The position numbers were made by a program, and so were the translations under genes. Shown in pieces: positions 24,504 to 33,828 of a stretch of DNA of 43,101 bases. The stretch lies in assembly GCA_002707685.1 (NCBI GenBank), contig PANQ01000019.1:48709-91809 (forward strand), given 5' to 3'. This DNA comes from Porticoccus sp. GTDB taxonomy: Bacteria > Pseudomonadota > Gammaproteobacteria > Pseudomonadales > Porticoccaceae. How positions within the stretch are numbered: position 1 is the stretch's first letter; the number at the start of each line of letters is the position of its first letter. Under the pieces are notes generated by a model. It saw nothing but the letters and a program-made list of their open reading frames with translations. It was not told where the DNA came from and ran no database searches.

Positions 24504-26420
24504 CTATCGACGGACAGAGCTGAGCAAGGTCTGGAACAACTCATCGGCCACCGCAATTATCTGCGCAGCAGCCTGATAGGCCTGCTGGTAGCGGATAAGG
24601 TTTGCCGCCTCCTCGTCCAGATTCACACCCGATACACTCTCTCGCGCTGCAACCGACTGATCCAGCAGCACCTGTTCGGTGCCAAGTGCTTTTTCTGCCT
24701 GGCGGGTTTTAACCGCAACATCGGCGACCGTGCTTGCATAGGCCTCCTGATAACTGACCGTACCATTCATCAGCTCCCTGGATATTTGCAGCGAGGCCAG
24801 ATTCAATACATTGCCATTGTCACCGGTACCATTGGTATTATTTTCTATGACCAGCTCATCACCAGCCTGCGGCACGCCATCGATACTGAACTCGAAGCCG
24901 GCAAGACTGAACGATTTGCCAGCACTCTCTGTGGCAGGGTTATAGGCCAAAGGACCGCCGGCCATACCGGACATATCGAAACCGGGCACCCCCGCTCCGA
25001 GTGCATCGGGGTTAAACGTCAATGTCACTGTACCGGCCAGCGGCAACCCTGATGTATCACTGACACTGAAGCCGGCAATATCGGCTGAACCCTGATTTGA
25101 CAAAACCTGCTGAGCGCGGAGGGGCGATGCGGCGGCAAAATCTTCCGGCCGACTCAGCGCCACAGCAAATTGCCCGACGGCCAAACGGGTGGGCTGAATC
25201 AGAAAGCTGTCACCACTGGCGGGAATGCCGGCAGCACCAATCGTCAACCCGCCCACTGAAAATGGACCTGTACCGCTTTGACTGCTGTTATTGGTAAGGT
25301 TGGTCAAGACCCACTGGCTACCGTCAAAACGAAGATTGTAGTCATCACCGGTCAGCGCGGTGGCGTCAGTAATGGTGGCTGACACTGATGCCGACCCGGT
25401 GTTGGCAGGATGCTCTGTCGACGTTGCTGTCAGCGGCTGAAAAAAATCTCCGCCGGAATTACCGTCCAGATCAATCCCGAGCTGATGTTGCTCATTGAAA
25501 GTGGATGTCAGTCCAACGGCAATCAGTCCGAGTTGATTGGCCGCAGGATTCAGTACACCCTCCCGGAAATCCAGGACGGCACCCAGCGATCCACCACTGA
25601 GAAAACGGGTGATATCCGAGACATTGCCTCCTGCGCCGGAAATGCCAATCATGGTCTGGGTACTATCGAATGGATTACTAACGGTTTGAAACGACTCGGC
25701 ATTACCGCCAACCACCAACGCCTGCCCTTTGCCAATCATCACGTTAATGGCACCATCGGATTGGGTCACGGTGGTGACTCCAACATACTTTGCCAGCTGG
25801 CTGAGCTGTTGGTCACGCTTGTCCAGCAAATCGTTCGGCACAGTTCCACCGGATTGACCCGTGGCGCTGACAATCTGCTTGTTCAGGCTGGCGATACTGG
25901 CCGCCAGTGAATTAATCTCACCTACGGTACCCTCTATCCTGGCATTGACTTCGCTATTGAGGCTGCGCAGATTGCTGTCCAGGTAGTGAAAACGGTCTGC
26001 CAGCGCTTCTGCCTGTCCGAGCAGTACCTGGCGCTCAGGCAATGATCCGGGATTGTTGGCAACATCCTGTACGGCACTGAAAAACTCCCCGAGCACAGGC
26101 GCCAGACCGGCATTATCGTTACCGAGCATGCCATCCAGCCGGGAAGACAACTGATAAAGCGTATCGAAACCGCTTTGGGAAGATGTACGGGTACGGACTT
26201 CCGAAACCAGAAACTGATCGTAAATGCGCTCTATGGAGTCCACTGTCACCCCTGAGCCAATATAATTGCCTCCACTCAGCTGGGGCGGCAAGGTATCAAA
26301 GTCAGCCCGCTGGCGACTGTATCCATCCGTATTCACATTCGCGATATTTTGCCCGGTGGTATTGATCGATTGCTGCAAGGAAAGCAGTGCCGATGTGCCG
26401 ATGTTAAAAATATTTGCCAC
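24504..26420 (-). CDS. flgK: Hook-filament junction protein FlgK (HAP1)
   Basis: FlgK is the first junction protein on the hook tip. The 638-residue protein has the rod/hook N-terminal motif IFNIGTSALLSLQQSI and NIANVNTDGYSRQRADF, a long variable middle, and the C-terminal conserved SGVNLDEEAANLIRYQQAYQAAA-type stretch (about 595-620). Length is within the family range (about 550-680). It lies 53 bases after flgJ; the gap has only a small 5-bp hairpin. Confidence 0.97.
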   Translation of the reverse strand: MANIFNIGTSALLSLQQSINTTGQNIANVNTDGYSRQRADFDTLPPQLSGGNYIGSGVTVDSIERIYDQFLVSEVRTRTSSQSGFDTLYQLSSRLDGMLGNDNAGLAPVLGEFFSAVQDVANNPGSLPERQVLLGQAEALADRFHYLDSNLRSLNSEVNARIEGTVGEINSLAASIASLNKQIVSATGQSGGTVPNDLLDKRDQQLSQLAKYVGVTTVTQSDGAINVMIGKGQALVVGGNAESFQTVSNPFDSTQTMIGISGAGGNVSDITRFLSGGSLGAVLDFREGVLNPAANQLGLIAVGLTSTFNEQHQLGIDLDGNSGGDFFQPLTATSTEHPANTGSASVSATITDATALTGDDYNLRFDGSQWVLTNLTNNSSQSGTGPFSVGGLTIGAAGIPASGDSFLIQPTRLAVGQFAVALSRPEDFAAASPLRAQQVLSNQGSADIAGFSVSDTSGLPLAGTVTLTFNPDALGAGVPGFDMSGMAGGPLAYNPATESAGKSFSLAGFEFSIDGVPQAGDELVIENNTNGTGDNGNVLNLASLQISRELMNGTVSYQEAYASTVADVAVKTRQAEKALGTEQVLLDQSVAARESVSGVNLDEEAANLIRYQQAYQAAAQIIAVADELFQTLLSSVRR

Positions 26421-26473
26421 GATGCCTTATCCTGCCTGGCAGTCCAGTGAATGGACGCACTGATGGGCTAACC

Positions 26474-27445
26474 CTAGGTACCAGTTAGCGACTCTTTTCC
26501 GGAATTCTTTAATTGGTTAACCAGATTGCTGTAGTTACCCCTTTCCAGAATACCCAGAATTTTTTCGGCATATTTTGGATCGGTGGCATAGCCCGCCTGC
26601 TGCAACTCTGTCAGAAATGCTTTGCTGTCGGATACTTTCTCCAGCGCACCCTGATAGCGCGGATTGTTTTTCAGAAAACTCACATAGTCCTTGAACGCGG
26701 TGGACAGTGAGTCATATACCCTGAAGGCTGCTTTTTCCAGGGCTGCCAGCCCATCCCTGAACTCCATGGTATTGACAATAGAGGAATCGCCTCGCCATCC
26801 ATTCCCTACCTTGATACCAAACAGATTAAAGCTGCTGCTGCCGTCTGCGGCCTGAATAACTTTCTTGCCCCAACCCGTCTCCAGCGCTGACTGAGCCACC
26901 AGAACGGCAGGGTCCAGACCGAGTTCACCGGCGGCGACCACCGCATCATCCCAGACTGCCTGTATAAACTCTTCCGGCGAAGTTGCCAGGCCATCCTGCC
27001 CTGTGGCGCTGACGGCTCGCACAACTGACTGCCTCTCTGCCGCCGGGGGAATTAACCCGGGCACGTCCCGCTGCACCCTCAATGGAGGTCGCTCAAGGGA
27101 GACCAACGGCTGCACGCCCCCCACCTCATCAATTACCGGTTCAGTCTGCGCCCCACCGCCCAATTGAGTGACAAGAATCTCTGCCAGACCAATACCACCC
27201 TGCTGTGAGAGCTCAAGCGAAATCTGCTGGTCAAACATCTGCTGATAGGTATCCAGCTGACTGCTGTCGAAAAGGCCGCCATCTACGGTGGCATCTCGCA
27301 TAGACTTGAGCATCATCTGCACAAAAAGAGACTCAAACTGTCCGGCCACTTCGGAAATAGCCGTCCCTGGAGCCTCGCGAGCATGGCTGCGCAACGAGGC
27401 CAACCCCTGGATATCCATGAATGTCGACGTCATTGCCTCTGCCAT
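26474..27445 (-). CDS. flgJ: Bifunctional rod-cap/peptidoglycan hydrolase FlgJ
   Basis: FlgJ caps the growing rod and cuts peptidoglycan so the rod can pass. The 323-residue product has the N-terminal rod-binding domain (about 30-95, with FESLFVQMMLKSMRDA), a linker, and a C-terminal glucosaminidase-type domain (about 155-310) with the catalytic glutamate E189 in ALETGWGKK. It starts two bases after the flgI stop without a clear Shine-Dalgarno, so translation is probably coupled. Met5 or Met10 could also be used. Confidence 0.95.
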   Translation of the reverse strand: MAEAMTSTFMDIQGLASLRSHAREAPGTAISEVAGQFESLFVQMMLKSMRDATVDGGLFDSSQLDTYQQMFDQQISLELSQQGGIGLAEILVTQLGGGAQTEPVIDEVGGVQPLVSLERPPLRVQRDVPGLIPPAAERQSVVRAVSATGQDGLATSPEEFIQAVWDDAVVAAGELGLDPAVLVAQSALETGWGKKVIQAADGSSSFNLFGIKVGNGWRGDSSIVNTMEFRDGLAALEKAAFRVYDSLSTAFKDYVSFLKNNPRYQGALEKVSDSKAFLTELQQAGYATDPKYAEKILGILERGNYSNLVNQLKNSGKESLTGT

Positions 27446-27447
27446 GG

Positions 27448-28566
27448 CTAGATCACGATCAAGCGGGCACGCAGCGCACCCACACGCTCCAATGCCTCCA
27501 GAATCGCCACCAGATCACCGGGGGCGGCACCGACTTTGTTGACAGCTTCCACCAGGTCATTGAGTGTCACGCCCGCATCCAGCAGGAACATGCGGGTACC
27601 CTCTTGCTCCACCGACACTTCGGATTCGGGCGTCACCACCGTATTGCCTCTTCGGGCGAAAGGCTCCGGCTGGCTGACGTTGATGTTTTCGTTGATCGTC
27701 ACAATCAGGCTGCCATGAGCCACGGCGGCGGGTTCAAGCCGAACTTCCCGGCCAATCACCACCGTGCCAGTCCGCGAGTTCACAATAACCCGGGCCGGGG
27801 CACTGGCTGGCTTTACCTGCAGATTTTCCAGCATTGAAACAAAAGCCACTTTTTCTGCCGGGTCCAGTGGTGCACGGATTTCCACAGAGCCACCATCGAG
27901 AGGCCGGGCCACCCCCTCTCCCAGAGACTCATTAATACTGGTCGCCACACGAAAAGCTGTGGTGAAATCCGCAGCATGAAGATTCATCACCAGTGAAGCA
28001 TCGTGATTGAATGGGCTGACCACACCCCGTTCCACCGTTGCCCCGTTGGGGATGCGGCCGGCACTGGGCACATTGACTGTCACACTGGAGCCATCGGCAC
28101 CATCTGCACCAAAGCCGCTGACTAACAGGTTGCCCTGGGCAACCGCATAGGTCTGTCCATCAGCACCCTTTAACGGCATCATCAGCAGTGACCCCCCGCG
28201 CAGACTTTTTGCATTGCCGAGTGAGGAAACCGTGACATCAATGGTCTGGCCGGGTTTCGCGAAAGGGGGCAGCTCCGCATGAACCATCACAGCCGCAACA
28301 TTCTTCAACTGGAGATTGACATTGGCCGGCAGCGATACACCCAGCTTGGCAAGCATGCTCTTGACACTTTGCACGGTAAACGGTGTCTGGGTGGTCTGGT
28401 CGCCGCTGCCATCCAGACCAACCACCAGGCCATAACCAACCAACTGGTTACTGCGCACACCATTGATGGAAGCGATGTCCTTGATGCGCTCTGCAAATGC
28501 CCAGGGGGTAGAAAAAATAGAAAGCAGGCATAGAGCAACCGTACAGACTCTGGCGCTAGTACCCAT
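27448..28566 (-). CDS. flgI: Flagellar P-ring protein FlgI
   Basis: FlgI assembles the periplasmic P ring around the rod. The 372-residue product has a signal peptide (about 1-25, ending TPWAFA) followed by the conserved [26 protein letters not shown] start of the mature chain, and the C-terminal [26 protein letters not shown]-type stretch. It ends two bases before flgJ and follows flgH by 9 bases. Length is standard. Confidence 0.98.
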   Translation of the reverse strand: MGTSARVCTVALCLLSIFSTPWAFAERIKDIASINGVRSNQLVGYGLVVGLDGSGDQTTQTPFTVQSVKSMLAKLGVSLPANVNLQLKNVAAVMVHAELPPFAKPGQTIDVTVSSLGNAKSLRGGSLLMMPLKGADGQTYAVAQGNLLVSGFGADGADGSSVTVNVPSAGRIPNGATVERGVVSPFNHDASLVMNLHAADFTTAFRVATSINESLGEGVARPLDGGSVEIRAPLDPAEKVAFVSMLENLQVKPASAPARVIVNSRTGTVVIGREVRLEPAAVAHGSLIVTINENINVSQPEPFARRGNTVVTPESEVSVEQEGTRMFLLDAGVTLNDLVEAVNKVGAAPGDLVAILEALERVGALRARLIVI

Positions 28567-28575
28567 GAAATTCTC

Positions 28576-29259
28576 CTAAAATGGCCACAGTGGACTCATA
28601 AAGAAACGCGACAACCACCCCACCATATTCACTTCCGCCGGTGCCCCGGTGCCGCCGTAGGAAATACGGGCATCGGCTACCATGGTCGAAAGAACCGTAT
28701 TACTGGAGGAGATATCCACCGGGCGAACGATTCCTTTCAGGCGGATGTACTCGTGCCCCTGATTGATCTGTATCCACTTTTCACCCTGTACATAAAGGTA
28801 ACCATTGGGCAGCACCCGGGCGACGGTGACAGCGATGCTACCCGTCAGACTATTGCGCTGATTACTGGCACTTTCTCCCTCAAAACCACTGGCGGAGGAA
28901 AGGTCAACCCCCAGGTCAAAGTTGGAACGGTTGCCGATAATAGGGTCTGCAATCGACGTATTACTGCTTTTGTCGAGGGTGGTGTCGCTACTCTTTGCAG
29001 CATTGGTGGCCTCTGCCAGAATCACCGTAACCACATCGCCTACCTGCCGGGCTTTGGCGTCCTCGAACAGGCTGACATTCTGCTCAGCCTGATAAATGGC
29101 ACCCGTGGGCAACTGCCTGTCGGCGCTGTCCATTTCAGGCAATTCCACCGGGGCATAGTCCGGATGACTCTCCCTGGGCATGCCACTGCAGCCTGCCAGC
29201 AACGAGCCGAGCAGCATAAACAGCAAACTGAATGATGCGAACCTCATTTGCTTCACCAT
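28576..29259 (-). CDS. flgH: Flagellar L-ring lipoprotein FlgH
   Basis: FlgH forms the outer-membrane L ring and is lipidated. The 227-residue product has a lipobox LLAGC with lipidated C24, and the conserved segments GAIYQAEQNVSLFEDAKARQVGDVVTV, LPNGYLYVQGEKWI and GIVRPVDISSSNTVLSTMVADARISY in the mature chain. The ATG at 29259 lies two bases after flgG; Met5 at 29247 has a better ribosome site (GGTGAAG) and may be the true start. Confidence 0.97.
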   Translation of the reverse strand: MVKQMRFASFSLLFMLLGSLLAGCSGMPRESHPDYAPVELPEMDSADRQLPTGAIYQAEQNVSLFEDAKARQVGDVVTVILAEATNAAKSSDTTLDKSSNTSIADPIIGNRSNFDLGVDLSSASGFEGESASNQRNSLTGSIAVTVARVLPNGYLYVQGEKWIQINQGHEYIRLKGIVRPVDISSSNTVLSTMVADARISYGGTGAPAEVNMVGWLSRFFMSPLWPF

Positions 29260-29261
29260 AT

Positions 29262-30047
29262 CTAGAGGTTACTGGCCACATACTGGAGCATCTGATCCGT
29301 GGTAGATATTGCCTTGGAGTTCATTTCATAGGTTCGCTGCGTCTCGATCATGTTGACCAGCTCTTCTACCACATTGACATTCGAGCTCTCCACATACCCC
29401 TGAAACACTGTTCCAAGGCCATTCAGACCGGGGTTACCGGTCTGCGGTGAACCGCTGGCATTGGACTCGAGAAAGAGATTTTCTCCAATGGGCTGCAACC
29501 CCGCGGGATTCACAAAATCCGCCAACTGGATTGTCCCTACCTGGCTGACAGCGGAGGAATCCGGCTGCCTGACCGATACCGTACCGTCGGAGCCAATATT
29601 CACCGAAAGTGCATTCTCCGGCAGCGTCACCGAAGGCTGGAGAATATAGCCGGCAGACGTCACCATCTGCCCTTGATTGTCAACCTGGAAGGAACCGTCC
29701 CGGGTATAGGCCTGAGTACCATCGGGAAGCAGAATCTGGAAAAAGCCGCGTCCCTGAATGGCCATATCCAGCATATTTTCGGTTTGTGCCAGGTTCCCCT
29801 GGGTAAACAGTTTTTCTGTAGCCACTACACGGACACCCGTACCTATCATCAAGCCCGAGGGCAACTGGGTATCCTGGGAGGACTGAGCGCCCACCTGACG
29901 AACATTCTGATACAACAGATCTTCGAAAATAGCCCGGCTTCGCTTGTAACCGGTTGTGCCGGCGTTGGCCAGGTTGTTGGCAATATTTGACATCTTGGTC
30001 TGCTGGGCATCCAGCCCGGTTTTTGCAATCCACAGTGCTTGATTCAT
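29262..30047 (-). CDS. flgG: Distal rod protein FlgG
   Basis: FlgG makes the distal rod. The 261-residue product starts [20 protein letters not shown] with the rod-family [19 protein letters not shown] motif, has the [18 protein letters not shown] signature in the middle, and ends with [21 protein letters not shown] and [11 protein letters not shown]. Length 260-262 is highly constant in the family. It lies between flgF and flgH. Confidence 0.98.
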   Translation of the reverse strand: MNQALWIAKTGLDAQQTKMSNIANNLANAGTTGYKRSRAIFEDLLYQNVRQVGAQSSQDTQLPSGLMIGTGVRVVATEKLFTQGNLAQTENMLDMAIQGRGFFQILLPDGTQAYTRDGSFQVDNQGQMVTSAGYILQPSVTLPENALSVNIGSDGTVSVRQPDSSAVSQVGTIQLADFVNPAGLQPIGENLFLESNASGSPQTGNPGLNGLGTVFQGYVESSNVNVVEELVNMIETQRTYEMNSKAISTTDQMLQYVASNL

Positions 30048-30058
30048 TGGTCAACTCC

Positions 30059-30799
30059 CTAGCTTATTCTCATCAATGCCGCAGAAGAGCTATCCAGCTC
30101 CTCGGCAGTTTTGATCATTTTTACGTGACTCTCGAACTGACGTGCCAACTCGATCATTCTCACCATGGATTCCACGGTATTCACATTGCTGCTCTCCAGC
30201 GACCCCGGGATCAGCCTTATGTTCGCGTCTTCAACTGCAGGCTCTTCCCCCTGAAGGCGAACCAGACCGTCTTCACCTTTCGTGAGCAGAGACGGGTCGG
30301 GATTTACTACTCTGATGCGATCAAATTCCACCAGAGTATTGGGATCTTCTCCGAGGGGAACGATAGAGATAGTGCCATCGGTACCAATGCCCAGTTGCGA
30401 ATAAGGTGGCAAAGCAATAGGGCCCGCCTTACCGAGAACGGATTGCCCGGCACCGTTGGTTAACTGGCCGAACGAATCGATACGCAGGTCGCCACGTCGA
30501 GTCAGCGCTTCTGAACCATCCGGGGCCTGCACCGCCATCCAGCCTTCTCCATTGATCGCCACATCCAGATCACGGCCGGTAGCGGTAATCACGCCTTCAC
30601 GAAAATCGACTCCCTGGCTCCTGATTCCTGCATAAGCGCGACTCTCATGACCGGCACCCGAAAGATAAGCGCTGCGTGCCGCAACCAGATCAGCACGAAA
30701 ACCGGTGGTCGACGCGTTGGACAGGTTATGGCTATTCGCTGCCTGAGCCAGCATGGTTTCCCTGGCACCGGAAGCGGCTATATAGACGAAATGATCCAT
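30059..30799 (-). CDS. flgF: Proximal rod protein FlgF
   Basis: FlgF is a proximal rod subunit. The 246-residue product has the N-terminal rod motif NSHNLSNASTTGFRADLVA and the C-terminal SSNVNTVESMVRMIELARQFE. Length and order flgE-flgF-flgG are standard. It starts 17 bases after flgE; I see no promoter in this gap, although P. aeruginosa has a transcription start here, so a single long flg operon seems likely. Confidence 0.97.
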   Translation of the reverse strand: MDHFVYIAASGARETMLAQAANSHNLSNASTTGFRADLVAARSAYLSGAGHESRAYAGIRSQGVDFREGVITATGRDLDVAINGEGWMAVQAPDGSEALTRRGDLRIDSFGQLTNGAGQSVLGKAGPIALPPYSQLGIGTDGTISIVPLGEDPNTLVEFDRIRVVNPDPSLLTKGEDGLVRLQGEEPAVEDANIRLIPGSLESSNVNTVESMVRMIELARQFESHVKMIKTAEELDSSSAALMRIS

Positions 30800-30816
30800 G
30801 GCTCAATCACTACCTG

Positions 30817-32082
30817 CTAGCGGATATTAATAACGGTTTGTGTAATCGCATCTTCTGTCTGAATCACCTGGGCATTTGCCTGAAAATTGCGCTGGGCAAT
30901 AATCATATTCACTAACTGCTCGGTAATTTCCACATTGGAATCTTCCAGCGCCCCGGACTGAATCACCCCCAACCCGGAGCTGCCAGGTTCACCCAGGGTT
31001 GCCGCACCAGATGAGAAAGTCTCCGCCCAACTGGTACCGCCGAGAGGTTGGAGACCATTTGGGTTGGCAAACCCTGCAATAGCCACCTGTCCCAGTGCGC
31101 GAGCCTGGCCATTGGTGTAACGCGCAAAGGCAACCCCGGTATTATCAATTTCCAGCCCACGCAGCTGGCCCGTAGTAAAGCCATCCTGAACAATCGTACT
31201 GACTGCAAAATCAGACCCAAACTGAGTACCCTTGGATAAGGAAACAGTAAAGCTCTGAGCACTGGCACCTGTGGGTGCGCCTGCGGAGTTAAGGGGTGTC
31301 CAACCAGCAATATTGACCTCTACCGGCAAGGTGGCAGGATCAAATTGACCGTTTGACTGGAACGTCAGCGTATCTGGTCCAGACGTTGTCACACCATCAA
31401 CCAGCGTATGAACTTCCCACTGGTTAGCCGTTGATGTTTTCACAAAAAACGTACTTAACACGTGAGGGTTGCCCAGTTCGTCGTAAATCGTTGTAGAGCT
31501 GGTGGCATTGAAAGAATTACTGTCAGGACTGGTGGGGGGCACAGCAAAAGCATCGAAGGGCCCGCCAAAAGGAACCAGCGGTGCAGTCTCTCGCGAGTCA
31601 AGATTTAGCGTAATGTCTACTGAACCAGTGGGGTTGGGCTCAATCAGGGAGGTGTCCAACTGCAAATCACCCAACTGCCCGTTGATATTTCCCAGGTTAT
31701 CGGCTTGAAAAGCCTGGAGCCTCTGGCCTTCGCTCGTCACGATAAGACCTTCACGGTTCACCTGAAAGTTGCCCGCACGGGTATAAGTCGATGCGCCCTC
31801 ATCGCTCAGCAAAAAGAACCCGCTACCGTTAATGGCCAGATCAAGCGCATTATTGGTGAAGCTGATATTCCCCTGGGTAAATTCCTGGGTTACTCCGGCC
31901 AGACTGACGCCTTTACCAATGGCATTACCACCAGCACCCAACAGGCTGGTGGCATACACATCAGAAAATTCCGCCCGTGATAACTTGAACCCGGTAGTGG
32001 AACTGTTTGCAATATTGTTACCGACCACCCCCAAATCCGCGCTTGCCGCCTTGATGCCCGATACTGCTGTACCAAATGCCAT
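30817..32082 (-). CDS. flgE: Flagellar hook protein FlgE
   Basis: FlgE polymerises into the hook. The 421-residue product has the N-terminal motif [21 protein letters not shown], a central D1/D2 domain with [18 protein letters not shown] that is typical of FlgE, and the C-terminal [27 protein letters not shown]-type stretch (about 385-411). The length (about 400-470 usual) fits. It lies after flgD. Confidence 0.98.
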   Translation of the reverse strand: MAFGTAVSGIKAASADLGVVGNNIANSSTTGFKLSRAEFSDVYATSLLGAGGNAIGKGVSLAGVTQEFTQGNISFTNNALDLAINGSGFFLLSDEGASTYTRAGNFQVNREGLIVTSEGQRLQAFQADNLGNINGQLGDLQLDTSLIEPNPTGSVDITLNLDSRETAPLVPFGGPFDAFAVPPTSPDSNSFNATSSTTIYDELGNPHVLSTFFVKTSTANQWEVHTLVDGVTTSGPDTLTFQSNGQFDPATLPVEVNIAGWTPLNSAGAPTGASAQSFTVSLSKGTQFGSDFAVSTIVQDGFTTGQLRGLEIDNTGVAFARYTNGQARALGQVAIAGFANPNGLQPLGGTSWAETFSSGAATLGEPGSSGLGVIQSGALEDSNVEITEQLVNMIIAQRNFQANAQVIQTEDAITQTVINIR

Positions 32083-32124
32083 GTTTTATCTCCTGACCTT
32101 GCGTCACTGAATTTCCAGATTTAT

Positions 32125-32799
32125 TTAATGAAAGCTTTTTACGGATGATATCGAGACCTGGCTACCATCCGCCAGGTTTAGCAATACGCCACTACCGTCG
32201 CCGGCCACACTGACTGACTCGACCCGCTGGCGGGGATAAACCGACACGGCTTCGTTCTGACCATCTATCCATGCCTCCGCGCTCAAACGATAGCGGCCGG
32301 GCGCAACGGTATTCCCCTCAGCATCGGTTCCATCCCAGCTGACGTTCAGGTTACCCTGCTCAGTCGCACCGAAAGATCTGCTATAAATGAGCTGGCCACT
32401 CTGATCCTGGACATAGAGCTTCAAACTGGTGGCGTCCCCAGGCAGCGCAACCGTTGCGTTGAGCTCACCCCCCTCTTCCGCCAAGTAACCCATATTTGAG
32501 CTGGTGGATACTTCCTGTCCTACCAGGCCCGCTGCCTGCAGGGCCTGATTGGCATACAACACTGACGACAGGCCGCTAAACCCGCCCTGCAGGTCCTGAA
32601 TACCCGACACAGTGCCAAACTGGGCAAGCTGACTGATAAATTCCAGATTATCCATGGGCTTGGTTGGGTCCTGATTCTCAAGCTGCGTAACCAGCAGCGT
32701 CATAAAATCTTCCTGTCCCAGTTCATTGGGATTATTCTTAATGGTTTCCCCTTGCACTGTGCTGGGGAAAAGCTCTGACAGACTGGCTACGCTACTCAT
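32125..32799 (-). CDS. flgD: Hook cap protein FlgD
   Basis: FlgD is the scaffold at the hook tip needed for FlgE polymerisation. The 224-residue product has the N-terminal LGQEDFMTLLVTQLENQDPTKPMDNLEFISQL signature (about 26-57) and a C-terminal Tudor/FnIII-like domain containing SWDGTDAEGNTVAPGRYRLS. I use the ATG at 32799, which has AAGGA six bases upstream; an ATG two codons earlier (32805) sits too close to that site. Confidence 0.97.
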   Translation of the reverse strand: MSSVASLSELFPSTVQGETIKNNPNELGQEDFMTLLVTQLENQDPTKPMDNLEFISQLAQFGTVSGIQDLQGGFSGLSSVLYANQALQAAGLVGQEVSTSSNMGYLAEEGGELNATVALPGDATSLKLYVQDQSGQLIYSRSFGATEQGNLNVSWDGTDAEGNTVAPGRYRLSAEAWIDGQNEAVSVYPRQRVESVSVAGDGSGVLLNLADGSQVSISSVKSFH

Positions 32800-32825
32800 A
32801 ATCATTCCTTCCTGATGCTTATCGC

Positions 32826-33239
32826 TTAACGACCCAGACTCAAGGTCCTGAGGATGAGCTGTTTGGTTGTATTCATTGCCTCGACACTGCTTTGATAGGA
32901 GCGGGAGGCAGAAATCATATTTGCCATCTCTTCTACGATGTTCACATTAGGCATGTAGATAAAACCATTTTCGTCCGCCATCGGATGCGACGGCATGTAT
33001 TCCTGACGGGCCGCAAGCTTGGATTCCACCATTCCGGAAACCCGTACACCAACTGCGTCACTACTGCCACTTACCGCATCGTAAGCAGAAGTAAAAACCG
33101 GGTATCTTGCCCGGTATGCAGTCTCTGCACTGCCACTCACCACGTCGGCATTTGCCATATTGCTCGAAATGGCGTTTAACCTGACACTCTGTGCGGAGAG
33201 GGCCGTACCGGAAATATCAAAGACATTAAACAGACTCAT
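32826..33239 (-). CDS. flgC: Proximal rod protein FlgC
   Basis: FlgC is a proximal rod subunit. The 137-residue product begins MSLFNVFDISGTALSAQSVRLNAI-like, has the SSNMANADVVSG motif and ends with the conserved NVNIVEEMANMISASRSYQSSVEAMN-type stretch (about 96-121). I use the ATG at 33239, two bases past the flgB stop and seven bases from GGAG; the upstream GTG at 33245 is too close to that site. Confidence 0.97.
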   Translation of the reverse strand: MSLFNVFDISGTALSAQSVRLNAISSNMANADVVSGSAETAYRARYPVFTSAYDAVSGSSDAVGVRVSGMVESKLAARQEYMPSHPMADENGFIYMPNVNIVEEMANMISASRSYQSSVEAMNTTKQLILRTLSLGR

Positions 33240-33241
33240 AG

Positions 33242-33625
33242 TCACTCTCCACGCAGTGTCTGCAATGTGGATTTGATTCGGGCACCAAGGAAATCAAGAC
33301 TGGCCTGATAGCGAATCGCGTTCTCCATAAATGCCCCATGCTCACGATCTGTTTCAACCGTATTCCCGTCCAGTGACGGCTGAACAGGAACCCGGTACAT
33401 CCCCTCTTCCTTATCGATACCGTTCACGGTCATGTGGGCTTTATTGGTTTGCAACAATTCGTAGTCCCCTGTGGCCCGACCAAGCGCAGCCTGAAAATCA
33501 ATGTCTTTTGCCTTGTACCCAGGAGTATCCGCATTGGCCAGATTCGCGGAGATCATTTCTGTACGCTGCGAACGCAGCGCCAGGACCGACGGAGAGATAC
33601 CAAAAACTTTGTCAATTACATTCAT
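33242..33625 (-). CDS. flgB: Proximal rod protein FlgB
   Basis: FlgB is the innermost proximal rod subunit. The 127-residue product has the N-terminal motif ISANLANADTPGYKAKDIDF and a C-terminal NAIRYQASLDFLGARIKSTL, both family signatures. AGAGG lies in front of the ATG. It heads a roughly 10-kb operon, flgBCDEFGHIJKL, behind a sigma-54-like promoter, and is divergent from flgA. Confidence 0.97.
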   Translation of the reverse strand: MNVIDKVFGISPSVLALRSQRTEMISANLANADTPGYKAKDIDFQAALGRATGDYELLQTNKAHMTVNGIDKEEGMYRVPVQPSLDGNTVETDREHGAFMENAIRYQASLDFLGARIKSTLQTLRGE

Positions 33626-33651
33626 TTATTCAAACCTCTACCCTTTTCCTA

Positions 33652-33668
33652 TACAGATTGCGTGCCAA
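33652..33668 (-). promoter_or_regulatory. Sigma-54-like promoter of flgB
   Basis: The minus strand has TTGGCACGCAATCTGTA. The -24 element TGGCACG is perfect, and GG (33666-33665) and the -12 dinucleotide (33654-33653) are 10 bases apart, but the -12 reads CTGTA (GT) rather than TTGCA (GC). A weakened -12 would lower basal promoter strength. FleR-dependent sigma-54 control of flgB is known in Pseudomonas. Confidence 0.6.
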
Positions 33669-33723
33669 CATATTTAATTCTTTTATTTCAATGACTTAAA
33701 TAAAATTAACGGCAACACTGACA

Positions 33724-33769
33724 GCCGATCCATCGGCAACCCTTCACCCCGGCGGCAAAGTTTGCCGCC
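33724..33769. repeat. Two inverted repeats between flgB and flgA promoters
   Basis: GCCGAT-CC-ATCGGC (33724-33737) and GGCGGCAAA-G-TTTGCCGCC (33751-33769) are both perfect. They lie in the roughly 110 bp between the two divergent sigma-54 promoters and may be activator sites or hairpins. Confidence 0.6.
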
Positions 33770-33777
33770 CATGACAA

Positions 33778-33795
33778 CTGGCACGGTTAATGCTT
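33778..33795 (+). promoter_or_regulatory. Sigma-54 promoter of flgA
   Basis: CTGGCACGGTTAATGCTT has GG (33780-33781) and GC (33792-33793) separated by 10 bases, with a perfect TGGCACG. The predicted start is near 33804. The ATG at 33790 lies inside the -12 element and so cannot be the flgA start. Confidence 0.8.
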
Positions 33796-33828
33796 AAACA
33801 AGGGGGAACTCATTATTTTCCAGAGCAA

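Noticed and set aside
33790-33828. Upstream ATG of flgA
   Set aside because: It lies inside the -12 element of the flgA sigma-54 promoter.
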